A stretch of 64,000 bases of DNA, from assembly GCF_002205895.1 (NCBI RefSeq), contig NZ_NJDE01000019.1, positions 1-64,000 on the forward strand. The letters run 5' to 3'. Shown here piece after piece: positions 35,462 to 44,772 of this stretch; position 1 is the first letter of the stretch; the number at the start of each line of letters is the position of its first letter. This DNA comes from Saccharibacillus sp. O23. Lineage in GTDB: Bacteria > Bacillota > Bacilli > Paenibacillales > Paenibacillaceae. Below the pieces are notes generated by a model that was not told the origin of the DNA, ran no database searches, and was given only the letters and a program-made list of their open reading frames with translations. The position numbers and the translations under genes were made by a program.

Positions 35462-36354
35462 GTGATCAGGCCGCGGCGCTCAGGGAGCTGATTTCCACGC
35501 TAAGAACCGATCCTTCGAAGCAGACGGATTCTTCCGAACCGCCGGGTAAAACGGCGCATGTCATTGCCGTAACCAGCGGAAAAGGGGGCGTCGGGAAATC
35601 GAACTTTACCCTAAACTTCGCTCTCGAGCTGCAGAAATTAGGGAAAAAGGTGCTTGTGTTCGATGCGGATATCGGGATGGCCAATATCGACGTATTGATG
35701 GGCGTTCGTTCGCAGTACAATTTGTTTCATCTGCTCAAACGGGAAAAAAGCATGAGCGAAATCATTCAATCCGGCCCGAACTCGCTTCCTTATATTGCAG
35801 GCGGTTCGGGCATGACAGAACTGTTCTCGTTGTCGGAAGAAGATCTGCTCTACTTCACGAGGCAGATCGAAGACATCGCTCATGACATGGATTACATTCT
35901 GTTTGATACCGGTGCGGGACTGTCCAAAGAGACAATCCGCTTCATTACCGCTTCCGATGAATGCATCGTCGTCACGACGCCGGAACCGACCGCGATCACC
36001 GACGCTTACGCGTTGGTCAAGGTGGTCCATGATCTGGAACATGCCGCGCTGTTCCGGTTAGTCGTCAATCGGGCTTCGGACCGACGAGAGGCTCAACAGA
36101 CCGCCGACAAAATCCGGTTGGTCGCAGAGAAGTTCCTGCATCTCGATATTCCGATTCTCGGTCATGTCAGCGACGACCCGCATGTCAGTCAGGCGGTTAA
36201 GAAACAAACCCCGTTCTCTATCCGGTTTCCGAACAGTCAGGCTTCGAAAGACATCCAAGAGCTGGCACTTCGTTACGCGCAATATTCGTCGCAGGTTCGA
36301 GCCGATTCGCCGAAAGGGATCAAAGGCTTTGTACGCAGATTATTAAAACGGTGA
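35458..36354 (+). CDS. flhG: MinD-like ATPase FlhG
   Basis: A 298-residue MinD/ParA-type ATPase. The deviant Walker A is TSGKGGVGKSNFTLNFA (about residues 39-55), DADIGMANIDVL and DTGAGLSKETI follow. FlhG stimulates FlhF GTPase and limits flagellar number. A membrane-targeting type helix is visible at the C-terminus (GIKGFVRRLLKR). Bacillus name ylxH. Confidence 0.95.
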   Translation: MSDQAAALRELISTLRTDPSKQTDSSEPPGKTAHVIAVTSGKGGVGKSNFTLNFALELQKLGKKVLVFDADIGMANIDVLMGVRSQYNLFHLLKREKSMSEIIQSGPNSLPYIAGGSGMTELFSLSEEDLLYFTRQIEDIAHDMDYILFDTGAGLSKETIRFITASDECIVVTTPEPTAITDAYALVKVVHDLEHAALFRLVVNRASDRREAQQTADKIRLVAEKFLHLDIPILGHVSDDPHVSQAVKKQTPFSIRFPNSQASKDIQELALRYAQYSSQVRADSPKGIKGFVRRLLKR

Positions 36355-36388
36355 AAACTGATTCTGGAGCAGGACAGGAGTTGAGGTT

Positions 36389-37900
36389 ATGACGCCATAT
36401 CGCGTGTTAGTAGTCGACGATTCGGCCTTCATGCGAAAGATCGTATCCGATCTAATCGAACGGGACGTTTCGTTCTCCGTCGTCGATACGGCCCGAAACG
36501 GGCGGGAAGCCGTCGAGAAAATCAGAAAAATCAAACCCGATATCGTCACGATGGACGTAGAAATGCCGGAGATGAACGGACTGGAGTCGCTGCAGCATAT
36601 CATGCGCGAATATCCGCTTCCGGTTATCATGCTCTCCGGGATCAACGAAGAAGGAATGAGAGAAACGATTATGGCGCTGGAAGCCGGCGCTTTCGATTTT
36701 ATTCGTAAACCTTCCGTGTCTAATTCCCAAGATATCGAGGCGGTCGGGGAAGCGCTGCTGCGCCAACTGCATGCCGCCGTTCATGATTCCGCTTGGCGCA
36801 AAGAGAAGCCGGCAACGACGAAGGCGCCGATCGTGTTAGCTCCCGAACCGGCCGAGCCGGAACTGCGCGAGGCGACGGCGGAACCGCCGTCCGTCGATCC
36901 TCGCCGGCCGGAAGATCGCACGTCGGATCTTCCGCGTCCGAAGATCGAGCCTTCGGCGCCGGAGCTGCGTCCACGCAAAGACGGCAATTCCGGATTTACG
37001 CCGGCGCCGCGCACTGCGGCTCCGACGCCGACGCCGAAGAAGAATCCTCTGGCGCCGCCGCCGAGCGCCGCGCCTTCGAAACCGGCCCGTCCGCCGGCCG
37101 TCCAGCCCGAGCGTCCGGCCGCAGCGCGTTCGACCGCTCCCGCGGACAAACCGGGAGCGCGAATCGAGCCTGCCGCGGCTCCGGCCAAAAAGCCGGCCTC
37201 GACCGCTCCGGCGCAAGATTCGTTCAAGAGTCCCGCGCAGGAACGAAAAACGCCCGATCGTCAAGCGGATCGTCCGGTGTCGCCTCCTGCGGCTCCGCTT
37301 TCCCGGGCCGGAGGCGGAACGATCGATCAGATCGTCGCCGTCGGCTGCTCGACCGGCGGGCCGAGAGCGCTCAAAGAGCTGCTGGAGAATATTCCGGCTT
37401 CGTTCCCGGCGCCGATCGTCATCGTTCAGCACATGCCGCCGAAGTTCACTCATTCGCTGGCTCAACGTTTGAATACGCTGAGTCCGCTCGAAGTGGTCGA
37501 GGCGCAGCAGGGAATGCCGCTTCGCAAAGGCACGGCTTATATCGCGCCGGGAGGACAGCATCTGCTCGTCAAACGTTCGGGCAGCGGCCAATACGCCATC
37601 GAGCTGTCGGACGCGCCGCCGCAAAACGGCCATAAGCCTTCCGTCGGCGCGATGTTCGATTCCGTGCTTCAGTTGAACGAAGTTCGCCGACATGCGGTCA
37701 TCATGACGGGAATGGGCAGCGACGGAGCCAAAGAAATGAAGAAATTGTACGACTCGGGAATTTCCACCACGATTGCAGAAAGCGAAGAGACCTGCGTAGT
37801 TTACGGCATGCCGCGCGCGGCCGCCGAATTAAACTGTGTTATGCACCTGCTTCCTCTGCCGCAAATCGCAACAAAGTTAAACCAGGTCGTCAAATCTTAA
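36389..37900 (+). CDS. cheB: chemotaxis methylesterase CheB with long linker
   Basis: A 503-residue response-regulator methylesterase that demethylates (and deamidates) receptors. Receiver domain about 1-125 with Asp56; C-terminal esterase about 310-503 with nucleophile Ser321 in GCSTGGPRA, IVIVQHMPPKFT and MTGMGSDGA. The two domains are joined by about 175 residues of Pro/Ala/Lys/Arg-rich sequence, whereas the usual linker is about 30. The coding frame is intact across it. AGGAGTTGAGG precedes the ATG. Confidence 0.95.
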   Translation: MTPYRVLVVDDSAFMRKIVSDLIERDVSFSVVDTARNGREAVEKIRKIKPDIVTMDVEMPEMNGLESLQHIMREYPLPVIMLSGINEEGMRETIMALEAGAFDFIRKPSVSNSQDIEAVGEALLRQLHAAVHDSAWRKEKPATTKAPIVLAPEPAEPELREATAEPPSVDPRRPEDRTSDLPRPKIEPSAPELRPRKDGNSGFTPAPRTAAPTPTPKKNPLAPPPSAAPSKPARPPAVQPERPAAARSTAPADKPGARIEPAAAPAKKPASTAPAQDSFKSPAQERKTPDRQADRPVSPPAAPLSRAGGGTIDQIVAVGCSTGGPRALKELLENIPASFPAPIVIVQHMPPKFTHSLAQRLNTLSPLEVVEAQQGMPLRKGTAYIAPGGQHLLVKRSGSGQYAIELSDAPPQNGHKPSVGAMFDSVLQLNEVRRHAVIMTGMGSDGAKEMKKLYDSGISTTIAESEETCVVYGMPRAAAELNCVMHLLPLPQIATKLNQVVKS

Positions 37901-37929
37901 CTGCACTTTAATGGAGGAGGTGTCTCGCA

Positions 37930-40029
37930 ATGGACATGAACCAATATCTATCCATGTTTATTGATGAGTCGAATGATCATCTACAGTCGCTGAACGAAAA
38001 AATGCTGGAGCTCGAAGCCAGCCCCGAAGACATCAGCATCGTACAAGTCATTTTCCGCTCGGCGCATACGCTGAAAGGGATGGCCGCGACGATGGGATTT
38101 GAAGATCTGGCGGCGTTGACCCATCAGATGGAAAACGTGCTCGATTTGGTTCGCAACGACAAGCTGAAGATGCAGAACTTTATCTTCGATACGTTGTTCA
38201 AGAGTCTCGATGCGCTGGAAGCCATGGTTCAAGACATTACGCAGGGCGGAGAAGGCAAAGCCGACGTTTCGACGATCGTGGCTTCGCTGCAAGCGATCGT
38301 TCGCGGCGAAACGCCGGGAGCGGCCGCGGAAACTCCGTCGGGAAGCGCTCCGAACGCAGAAGCGCAGCCGTCCGGCCCGGCGATCTCCAAAGAGCAAGTT
38401 CAATTGGACGAATTCCAACATTCGATCCTCGAACAGTCGCTCGCGGCAGGACATCGGGTGCTCTTTATCGAAGTTTCCATTCGCGAGGATTGCCAACTCA
38501 AAGCGGCACGTGCTTATATGGTGTTCGATCTGCTCGAAAGAAGCGGCGAAGTCGTCAAATCGTACCCGACGGTACAAGAGATCGAACAAGAAAAATTCGA
38601 TCGGAGCTTCTCTTTGTACTTCATTACGGAGAAAAATCCGGACGAACTGCGCACCATGATTCTGAACCTCTCCGAGATCGAAGACGCGAAGCTGGTTTCC
38701 ATCGATTCCGATACGCTGGCTCAACTCGGAGAAGCGATCAAAGCGCAAGAAGAAGCGGGCGCCGTCGAAGCGCCTGCGGCGGTCGCCGAAGCCGTTCCCG
38801 CCGAACCGGCGGCGGCGGAAGAGAAGGCTGTGCAAGGGGACAAACAGCCGGCGGCGACCAAAAAAGTGGTAGCTGCGCCTTCCCGTACGATTCGCGTCGA
38901 TATCGAACGTCTCGACGTGCTGATGAACCTGTTCAGCGAACTGCTGATCGACCGCGTGCGTCTGGAGCAGTTGGCGACGGAGATCAAGAGCCAGGAATTG
39001 ACGGAATCGGTCGAGCATATGGGCCGAGTCAGCAGCGACCTGCAGAACATCGTCATGAAGCTGCGGATGGTCGCGATCGATACGGTGTTCAACCGCTTCC
39101 CTCGGATGGTACGCGACTTGGCGAAATCGCTGGGCAAGAAGCTCGATCTGGTCATTACGGGCGCCGAGACCGAACTGGACCGCACCGTCATCGACGAGAT
39201 CGGCGATCCGCTCGTCCACCTGCTTCGCAACTCGGTCGACCACGGCATCGAATCGATCGCCGAACGCGTCGCGGCCGGCAAGCCGGAGACGGGTACCGTC
39301 AACCTTCGCGCATTCCACAGCGGCAACCACGTCTTCATCGAAATTCAAGACGACGGCAAAGGCATCGATCGTTCGAAAGTGCTCGCTTCCGCCATCAAAA
39401 AAGGCGTCGTGACCGAAGACGAATCGCGTTCGATGACCGACGAACAGGTCTATCAACTGCTGTTCGCGCCGGGCTTCAGCACCGCGGAGAAAATTTCCGA
39501 TATTTCCGGGCGCGGGGTCGGTCTGGACGTCGTCAAGTCCAAGATCGCTTCGCTCGGCGGCCATGTCGCGGTCACTTCGACATTGGGCGAAGGAACGCTG
39601 TTCTCCGTACAGCTGCCGTTGACGTTGTCGATCATTTCCGCAATGATGATTCGTCTGGGGTCCGAGAAATACGCGATTCCGCTGTCTTCGATCGTAGAGA
39701 CGGGCATCATTCGCAAAAATCAAGTCCGCAACGTGCACGGAAGCAAGTTGATTCCTTACCGCGATGCGCATATTCCGCTGATGTCGCTCAGCCGTTTCTT
39801 CGATGCTCCGGACTTTAACGAGGACGACGAAGACGAAACGGAAATCGTCGTCATTCGCAAAGGAGATCGCATGGCGGCGCTGGCCATCGATTCGTTCATC
39901 GGACAGAACGAAATCGTCATCAAGAACTTGGGCAAATACCTGCCGCAAGTTCAAGGAATTTCCGGCGCGACGATTCTCGGCGACGGCCAAGTGGCTCTGA
40001 TTCTCGATCCGAACGCGCTTATCAAATGA
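37930..40029 (+). CDS. cheA: chemotaxis histidine kinase CheA
   Basis: A 699-residue kinase: P1 HPt domain with His46 (SAHTLKGMAATMGF), P2 CheY/CheB-binding domain (about 155-255), an Ala/Glu-rich linker, P3 dimerisation, P4 ATPase with N box HLLRNSVDHGIE, G1 DDGKGID and G2 GRGVGLDVVKS, and P5 CheW-like domain. AATGGAGGAGG precedes the ATG. It phosphorylates CheY and CheB. Confidence 0.98.
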   Translation: MDMNQYLSMFIDESNDHLQSLNEKMLELEASPEDISIVQVIFRSAHTLKGMAATMGFEDLAALTHQMENVLDLVRNDKLKMQNFIFDTLFKSLDALEAMVQDITQGGEGKADVSTIVASLQAIVRGETPGAAAETPSGSAPNAEAQPSGPAISKEQVQLDEFQHSILEQSLAAGHRVLFIEVSIREDCQLKAARAYMVFDLLERSGEVVKSYPTVQEIEQEKFDRSFSLYFITEKNPDELRTMILNLSEIEDAKLVSIDSDTLAQLGEAIKAQEEAGAVEAPAAVAEAVPAEPAAAEEKAVQGDKQPAATKKVVAAPSRTIRVDIERLDVLMNLFSELLIDRVRLEQLATEIKSQELTESVEHMGRVSSDLQNIVMKLRMVAIDTVFNRFPRMVRDLAKSLGKKLDLVITGAETELDRTVIDEIGDPLVHLLRNSVDHGIESIAERVAAGKPETGTVNLRAFHSGNHVFIEIQDDGKGIDRSKVLASAIKKGVVTEDESRSMTDEQVYQLLFAPGFSTAEKISDISGRGVGLDVVKSKIASLGGHVAVTSTLGEGTLFSVQLPLTLSIISAMMIRLGSEKYAIPLSSIVETGIIRKNQVRNVHGSKLIPYRDAHIPLMSLSRFFDAPDFNEDDEDETEIVVIRKGDRMAALAIDSFIGQNEIVIKNLGKYLPQVQGISGATILGDGQVALILDPNALIK

Positions 40030-40110
40030 TCGGGGCACGATGCCTTGACCGCGTTCGATCACGAGCGCGAATGCGGTCAAGGAGCGAGGCCCAATAAAGG
40101 GGGATTTTTT

Positions 40111-40572
40111 GTGGCAGAACAAATTAAGGTAATTGTGTTTGCTTTGGGTAATGAAGAATACGGGATCGACGTCGATAAGGTTCGGACGATCGAACGGATG
40201 ATGCCGATTACTCGCGTGCCGAAGACCTTCTCTTTCATCAAAGGCGTGATCAACCTGCGCGGGGTTGTCATTCCGGTCATTGATCTAAGAGGGCGCTTCA
40301 ATCTCGTGGAAACGGAATATACCGATCAAACCCGCATTATCATCGTGGCCGTCGGCGACATGGAAGTCGGATTTATCGTGGATGCCGCCAACGACGTTGT
40401 CGATCTGGATCGCGACAACATCGATTCGCCTCCGGAAGTCGTGGGCGGGGTCAAAGCGAAATATCTCGACGGCGTGGCCAAAGTCGGCGAAGATCGCTTG
40501 CTGATCATGCTTAATCTTGCGGAAGTTCTGAACCGGGGTGAAGTGGCGCATCTCGAACAGCTGGAGGATTAA
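40111..40572 (+). CDS. cheW: chemotaxis adaptor CheW
   Basis: A 153-residue coupling protein: VFALGNEEYGIDVDKVRTIE, INLRGVVIPVIDLR and VGEDRLLIMLNLAEVL are typical. I chose the GTG at 40111, after AAAGGGGGA; the frame is open up to an ATG at 40045, but that stretch has no family similarity. It is followed by cheC after two bases. Confidence 0.95.
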   Translation: MAEQIKVIVFALGNEEYGIDVDKVRTIERMMPITRVPKTFSFIKGVINLRGVVIPVIDLRGRFNLVETEYTDQTRIIIVAVGDMEVGFIVDAANDVVDLDRDNIDSPPEVVGGVKAKYLDGVAKVGEDRLLIMLNLAEVLNRGEVAHLEQLED

Positions 40573-40574
40573 GA

Positions 40575-41201
40575 ATGGAGATTTTGTCGAAGCTTGAGGG
40601 CTTCAAGCTTGACGTACTGAAGGAAGTCGGCAATATCGGAGCGGGTCACGCTGCCACGGCGTTATCGCAACTGCTGAATAAACCTATCGATATGGCCGTT
40701 CCTAAAGTCCAGATCCTTCCTTTCGAAGACATCGCGGAGAAAGTCGGCGGCGCCGAAAAGATCGTGCTTACGGTCTTTTTCCGGGTCGAAGGGGATGCGC
40801 CCGGCAACTTGTTTTATATCATGGGACCGGAAGCCGGCAAGTCGCTCCTGAATCGTTTGGGCGTTTTCGAGCCGACGGAAGGGTTGGATTTGACCGAGAT
40901 GGAGCAGTCGGCACTGGGGGAAATCGGCAATATTTTGGCGGGTTCCTACCTGTCTTCGCTGGCCGACTTCACGAACCTGTCCATGTCTCCTACCGTTCCG
41001 GCGCTGGCGCTTGACATGGCGGGGGCGATCCTCAGCTACGGAATGATCCAATTCGGCGAGATGGGCGATGCGGCGCTTCTGATCGACACGACCTTTGTTC
41101 AAGGCAACGATGAGGTTGAGGGACAATTTTTCCTCATTCCGGATCCGGAATCGTTCAATAAGATCTTTACCGCGCTTGGAGTTCCGTTCGACAATGATTG
41201 A
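40575..41201 (+). CDS. cheC: CheY-P phosphatase CheC
   Basis: A 208-residue CheC with both active-site motifs (DVLKEVGNIGAGHAATAL and SALGEIGNILAGSY). CheC dephosphorylates CheY-P and is stimulated by CheD. Its end overlaps cheD by eight bases. Confidence 0.96.
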   Translation: MEILSKLEGFKLDVLKEVGNIGAGHAATALSQLLNKPIDMAVPKVQILPFEDIAEKVGGAEKIVLTVFFRVEGDAPGNLFYIMGPEAGKSLLNRLGVFEPTEGLDLTEMEQSALGEIGNILAGSYLSSLADFTNLSMSPTVPALALDMAGAILSYGMIQFGEMGDAALLIDTTFVQGNDEVEGQFFLIPDPESFNKIFTALGVPFDND

Positions 41202-41691
41202 CGGACAAAATTTAGTAAAAGTCGGCATGGCCGATCTGAACGTAGTCGGGAATTCCGGAATTCTTCGCACCACGGGACTCGGTTCATGCGTCGGTTTGAC
41301 GCTATACGATCCGCAGATCAAAGTAGCCGGCATGGCGCATGTGATGCTTCCCTCGTCGGACATTGCGCGCGAAAGCCAGATCAATGTCGCTAAATACGCA
41401 GATACGGCCCTGCCGATCCTCGTCGACAAACTGCTTGAACTCGGAGCGTCGAAGCGGCGCTTGGTCGCCAAGATGGCCGGAGGCGCGCAAATGTTCGCCT
41501 TCGCCGGAAGCGGGGATACGATGCGAATCGGACCTCGAAACGTCGAATCCTGCAAAGAAATGTTGAATAAACTCGGTATTTCTTTGTTGGCGGAAGATAC
41601 GGGCGCCAACTATGGCCGAACGATCGAAATCAGCTCGGATACAGGAATTTTGACTATACGCAGCGTTCAAAAAGGGGTAAAGGAATTGTAG
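41194..41691 (+). CDS. cheD: chemoreceptor deamidase CheD
   Basis: A 165-residue glutamine deamidase. The catalytic cysteine lies in TTGLGSCVGLTLYDP and the histidine in GMAHVMLPSS. The ATG at 41194 sits inside the end of cheC; the frame is open further upstream but MIDGQNLVKVGMADLNV is the family start. It deamidates receptors and binds CheC. Confidence 0.95.
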   Translation: MIDGQNLVKVGMADLNVVGNSGILRTTGLGSCVGLTLYDPQIKVAGMAHVMLPSSDIARESQINVAKYADTALPILVDKLLELGASKRRLVAKMAGGAQMFAFAGSGDTMRIGPRNVESCKEMLNKLGISLLAEDTGANYGRTIEISSDTGILTIRSVQKGVKEL

Positions 41692-41693
41692 CG

Positions 41694-42155
41694 ATGAAGG
41701 GAACCATACGAGTCAATCTGATATTCGCTTTGATCGGATTTGTTATTACGTTTTTATTCGCGATCCGAACCAACCTTCCCGTGACCAGCTTGATCCGGGG
41801 AGGGATCGGAGCATTCGTCTGGTTTCTCCTAGCGTTTCTTTTTCGCATCGTGCTCGGTGCCCTCGAGCCGCTGCCCAAAGAAAAAACGGGCGGCGGCTCT
41901 TTGACACCAAGTGCCGCATCGAATCAGGACACGCGCGGCATGGCGCTCGACATGGTTACGCCGGACGAAAGCGACGAGCTAAACGATTTATTGAAGCCGG
42001 ATGCGGATAAGACTCGGGCAACCGAAGAGCGAACGGCGCAGATAAACGATTTTCAGCCGCTCAATCCGCCGAAGCTGGTAACGACGCAAGACAAAGATCC
42101 CGAAGAACTGGCGAAAGCCGTACGTCATCTTACGGAGGATGAAGGAGGGAGATAA
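41694..42155 (+). CDS. small membrane protein between cheD and sigD, unknown
   Basis: I do not recognise a named family. The 153-residue protein has two predicted membrane helices (about 8-25 LIFALIGFVITFLFAI and 36-57) and a polar cytoplasmic tail ending in a helical stretch, DKDPEELAKAVRHLTEDE. It sits two bases after cheD and two bases before sigD, so it is surely co-translated with the chemotaxis genes. B. subtilis has sigD directly after cheD. A link to motility is inferred from location only. Confidence 0.75.
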   Translation: MKGTIRVNLIFALIGFVITFLFAIRTNLPVTSLIRGGIGAFVWFLLAFLFRIVLGALEPLPKEKTGGGSLTPSAASNQDTRGMALDMVTPDESDELNDLLKPDADKTRATEERTAQINDFQPLNPPKLVTTQDKDPEELAKAVRHLTEDEGGR

Positions 42156-42157
42156 CA

Positions 42158-42946
42158 ATGGATGAACGCAAATCCGGTCAGTTGAACCATCTGGATTTAT
42201 GGATCAGTTGGAAAGAACATCAGGATGTCGAAGCTAAGAAGAAACTGATCGAGAATCACTTATCCATTGTCGATTACGTCTCTTCGCGGCTTGCGGTGGG
42301 ACTTCCGAAGAACGTTTCCAAAGACGATCTGGCCAGCAACGGAGTCATGGGGCTGATCGACGCGATCGAGAAGTTCGATTACAAGCGGGGACTGCAATTC
42401 GAGACCTACGCGTCTTGGCGGGTACGCGGAGCCATTCTTGACGGTCTGCGTCAAGGCGATTGGGTGCCGAGATCCGTCCGGGAAAAAGCGAAAAAGATCG
42501 AGGAAGCGTACCAGAAGCTCGAGCAGGAGAACATGCGCGGAGCTTCCGACAAAGAAATGAGCGCGTTTTTGGGCGTTTCCGAGAAAGAATTCCAGCAAAT
42601 GCTTCAAGACGTTTCCGTCATGTCGCTCGTTTCGCTGGAAGATCCGATTCGCGAGGAAGAGTCGGAGACCCGCATGTCCGTGATGATCGACGAAAAGGCG
42701 AAAAATCCGGATCATAAGGTCAACGAATTTTATTTGAAAGAAGCTTTGGCCAAAGGAATCGAAAAGCTGACGGAAAAAGAGCGGATCGTAATCTCGCTGC
42801 TCTATTACGAAGACTTGTCGCTTAGCGAAATCGCCGAAGTCATGTCTTTGTCTCCGTCTCGAATCTCGCAGCTGCATTCCAAAGCGATCTTGCGTCTGCG
42901 GGGGACGTTGGATAAACAAAAAAGTTTGCTGATGCAAGACCGTTAA
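42158..42946 (+). CDS. sigD: flagellar sigma factor SigD (FliA/WhiG type)
   Basis: A 262-residue sigma-28 factor with region 2 (YVSSRLAVGLPKNVSKDDL, FETYASWRVRGAILDGLRQ), region 3 and region 4 (LTEKERIVISLLYYEDLSLS, EIAEVMSLSPSRISQLHSKA). It directs late flagellar, chemotaxis and autolysin genes and is held by FlgM until hook completion. GGAGGGAGATAACA precedes the ATG. Confidence 0.97.
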   Translation: MDERKSGQLNHLDLWISWKEHQDVEAKKKLIENHLSIVDYVSSRLAVGLPKNVSKDDLASNGVMGLIDAIEKFDYKRGLQFETYASWRVRGAILDGLRQGDWVPRSVREKAKKIEEAYQKLEQENMRGASDKEMSAFLGVSEKEFQQMLQDVSVMSLVSLEDPIREEESETRMSVMIDEKAKNPDHKVNEFYLKEALAKGIEKLTEKERIVISLLYYEDLSLSEIAEVMSLSPSRISQLHSKAILRLRGTLDKQKSLLMQDR

Positions 42947-43012
42947 TGTCGGATGGAAGCAGCCGGGGGGCTTCTGGCCATCGATAAGCCAAGTCGAAAA
43001 GAGGGATTGTCC

Positions 43013-44416
43013 GTGGTTGAGCATCTGGCTTTGGACCGGCATCTTGCCGTTTCGTTTGAAGCATCGAAAATGTCGGCCAGTCTTCGTTTCGTAAAGCCTG
43101 AGGAGGGCTTTGCTTGTACGGAGGAAAGTCTGCGACAATTTTTACAAGATCACAATGTGCGCTTCGGGTTGTTGGACGAAGTGCTTCGTCGGTTTGCGGC
43201 CGCGCCGGAAAGCTTTTTCTTCGAAGAAGTCGAGGTGGCGAGAGGCATTGCGCCGATCGAGGGTCAGAACGGCCGAATCGAATTCATGTTCGACGAGGAA
43301 GAAGAAGCACGGCCTATGCAGAGAGAAGACGGTCGGGTCGATTACAAAGAACTGATTCGTCTGAAAAACGTCGGCAAAGGCCAGCTTTTGGCTCGTCGCC
43401 ATCCTTCTCAACCGGGAAAACCGGGGCTCGCGGTTACGGGAGAAGAAGTTCCGTTCAAGCCCGGCAAGGAAGCTCGTTTCAAAATCGGAAAAAACGTCGT
43501 GACGGACGAAAATCATACATCGCTCTACGCGACGATCGAAGGCATGGTCAGCCGCACCGATAACGGAAAAATCAACGTGTTTACCGTTTACGAAGTGCAC
43601 GGAGACGTGGATTACAGCACGGGGAACGTCGACTTCGTCGGAACCGTCGTCATCCGAGGCAGCGTCCTGCCGGGATTCCGCGTAAAAGCGGCCGGAGACA
43701 TTCGCGTTCAAGGCGGCGTGGAGGGCGCGGAATTGTTCGCGGACGGTTCGATCGAGATTTCCGGCGGCGTGATCGGCTATCATAAAGGGATCGTCAAAGC
43801 CGGCATCAACGTCAAAAGTTCCTTCATTCAAGACGGGAACGTCGAAGCGGGCGAAGACGTGATCGTATCGCAAAGCATCATGCATTCCGACGTCAGAGCC
43901 GGCAAGCACGTCATTTGCGAAGGCAGCAAAGGATTGATCGTCGGAGGCCATGTTCAGGCGGGCGAAGGCGTCACGGCGCGAACGATCGGAAACAACATGG
44001 CAACAGTCACCGCTATTGAAGTAGGCGTTCTGCCGAATCTTCGCAACGAATTGGCGGACCTACATAAAAAATTGCGGGAAACTTCGGACAACCTTCAGAA
44101 AACGAATCAAGCGCTCAACCTGCTCGATCAAATGGCCAAAGCCGGTACGCTGGCAGCCGATAAATTGGCGATGCGCGCGAAGCTTACGGTCACCAGACGC
44201 CAGCAGGAGCAGGAAAAAGCATATGCCAAAGAACGAATCTTCGAAATCGAAAAGATTCTCGAAGATACCGGCCGTGCCAAAGTGGTCGTCAAAGATCAGA
44301 TTTACGGCGGCGCCAAGATCGTGATCGGACGGTATACGAAATTCATCAAAGAAACGTCTGCCCGAGTGTCGTTCCAATATCTCGAAGGCGATATCGCGAT
44401 GAGTGCAAATCTTTAA
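43013..44416 (+). CDS. FapA/DUF342 family protein
   Basis: A 467-residue DUF342 protein. The N-terminal domain has FFFEEVEVARGIAPIEGQNG, the middle forms a beta-helix (SVLPGFRVKAAGDIRVQGGV, GNVEAGEDVIVSQSIMHSDV) and a coiled coil lies at about 345-440. Relatives occur in flagellar operons; some bind phospholipid or affect cell polarity, but the role here is unknown. I prefer the GTG at 43013, seven bases after GAGGG; an ATG at 42953 lacks a good ribosome site and adds 20 unconserved residues. Confidence 0.82.
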   Translation: MVEHLALDRHLAVSFEASKMSASLRFVKPEEGFACTEESLRQFLQDHNVRFGLLDEVLRRFAAAPESFFFEEVEVARGIAPIEGQNGRIEFMFDEEEEARPMQREDGRVDYKELIRLKNVGKGQLLARRHPSQPGKPGLAVTGEEVPFKPGKEARFKIGKNVVTDENHTSLYATIEGMVSRTDNGKINVFTVYEVHGDVDYSTGNVDFVGTVVIRGSVLPGFRVKAAGDIRVQGGVEGAELFADGSIEISGGVIGYHKGIVKAGINVKSSFIQDGNVEAGEDVIVSQSIMHSDVRAGKHVICEGSKGLIVGGHVQAGEGVTARTIGNNMATVTAIEVGVLPNLRNELADLHKKLRETSDNLQKTNQALNLLDQMAKAGTLAADKLAMRAKLTVTRRQQEQEKAYAKERIFEIEKILEDTGRAKVVVKDQIYGGAKIVIGRYTKFIKETSARVSFQYLEGDIAMSANL

Positions 44417-44440
44417 CGATCGAAAAAGGGGTGTCCAATC

Positions 44441-44758
44441 ATGAAAGCGATCGAAGTTCAATTGGCGGTTCATCGCGCTCCGGAAACGAGCCGGATGCAG
44501 CAAGATCAGCTGCATCGCCCTCTGATCGATCAGGCGCAGCTTGCCGGGCAGGCAAACGCGGAAATGGAGCGCGCGCGTCATCGCAGCGCGCCTGCCGCGG
44601 AAGCGGCCGATGCGCGCATTCGCAAAGACGGCGAAGGGCATGGGCGTCATGAAGGCGGACAAGCCGGCCAGCGCGAGCGGGGGCAATCGGATACGCCGTC
44701 TCAGCCGGCTGCAGCGCCTCATCCGTTCAAAGGAAAACACTTTGACTTGTCACTGTAA
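44441..44758 (+). CDS. small hydrophilic protein, unknown
   Basis: A 105-residue protein with no family I recognise. It is rich in Ala, Gln, Arg, His and Glu (for example ARHRSAPAAEAADARIRKDG), has no signal peptide or membrane segment, and looks disordered except for a possible strand MKAIEVQLAVHR. The end HPFKGKHFDLSL is more hydrophobic. GGGGTG lies upstream of the ATG, and it lies between two conserved operon genes, so expression is likely. Real gene, function unknown. Confidence 0.65.
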   Translation: MKAIEVQLAVHRAPETSRMQQDQLHRPLIDQAQLAGQANAEMERARHRSAPAAEAADARIRKDGEGHGRHEGGQAGQRERGQSDTPSQPAAAPHPFKGKHFDLSL

Positions 44759-44772
44759 GAAAGGAAACTAAA

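Noticed and set aside
36785-37320. CheB linker as an insertion or frameshift
   Set aside because: The frame, codon bias and both flanking domains are intact, and there are no direct repeats at its borders; it reads as a real disordered linker.
40045-40110. CheW start at ATG 40045
   Set aside because: The extra 22 residues are not CheW-like, and the GTG at 40111 has AAAGGGGGA in front and the correct family N-terminus.
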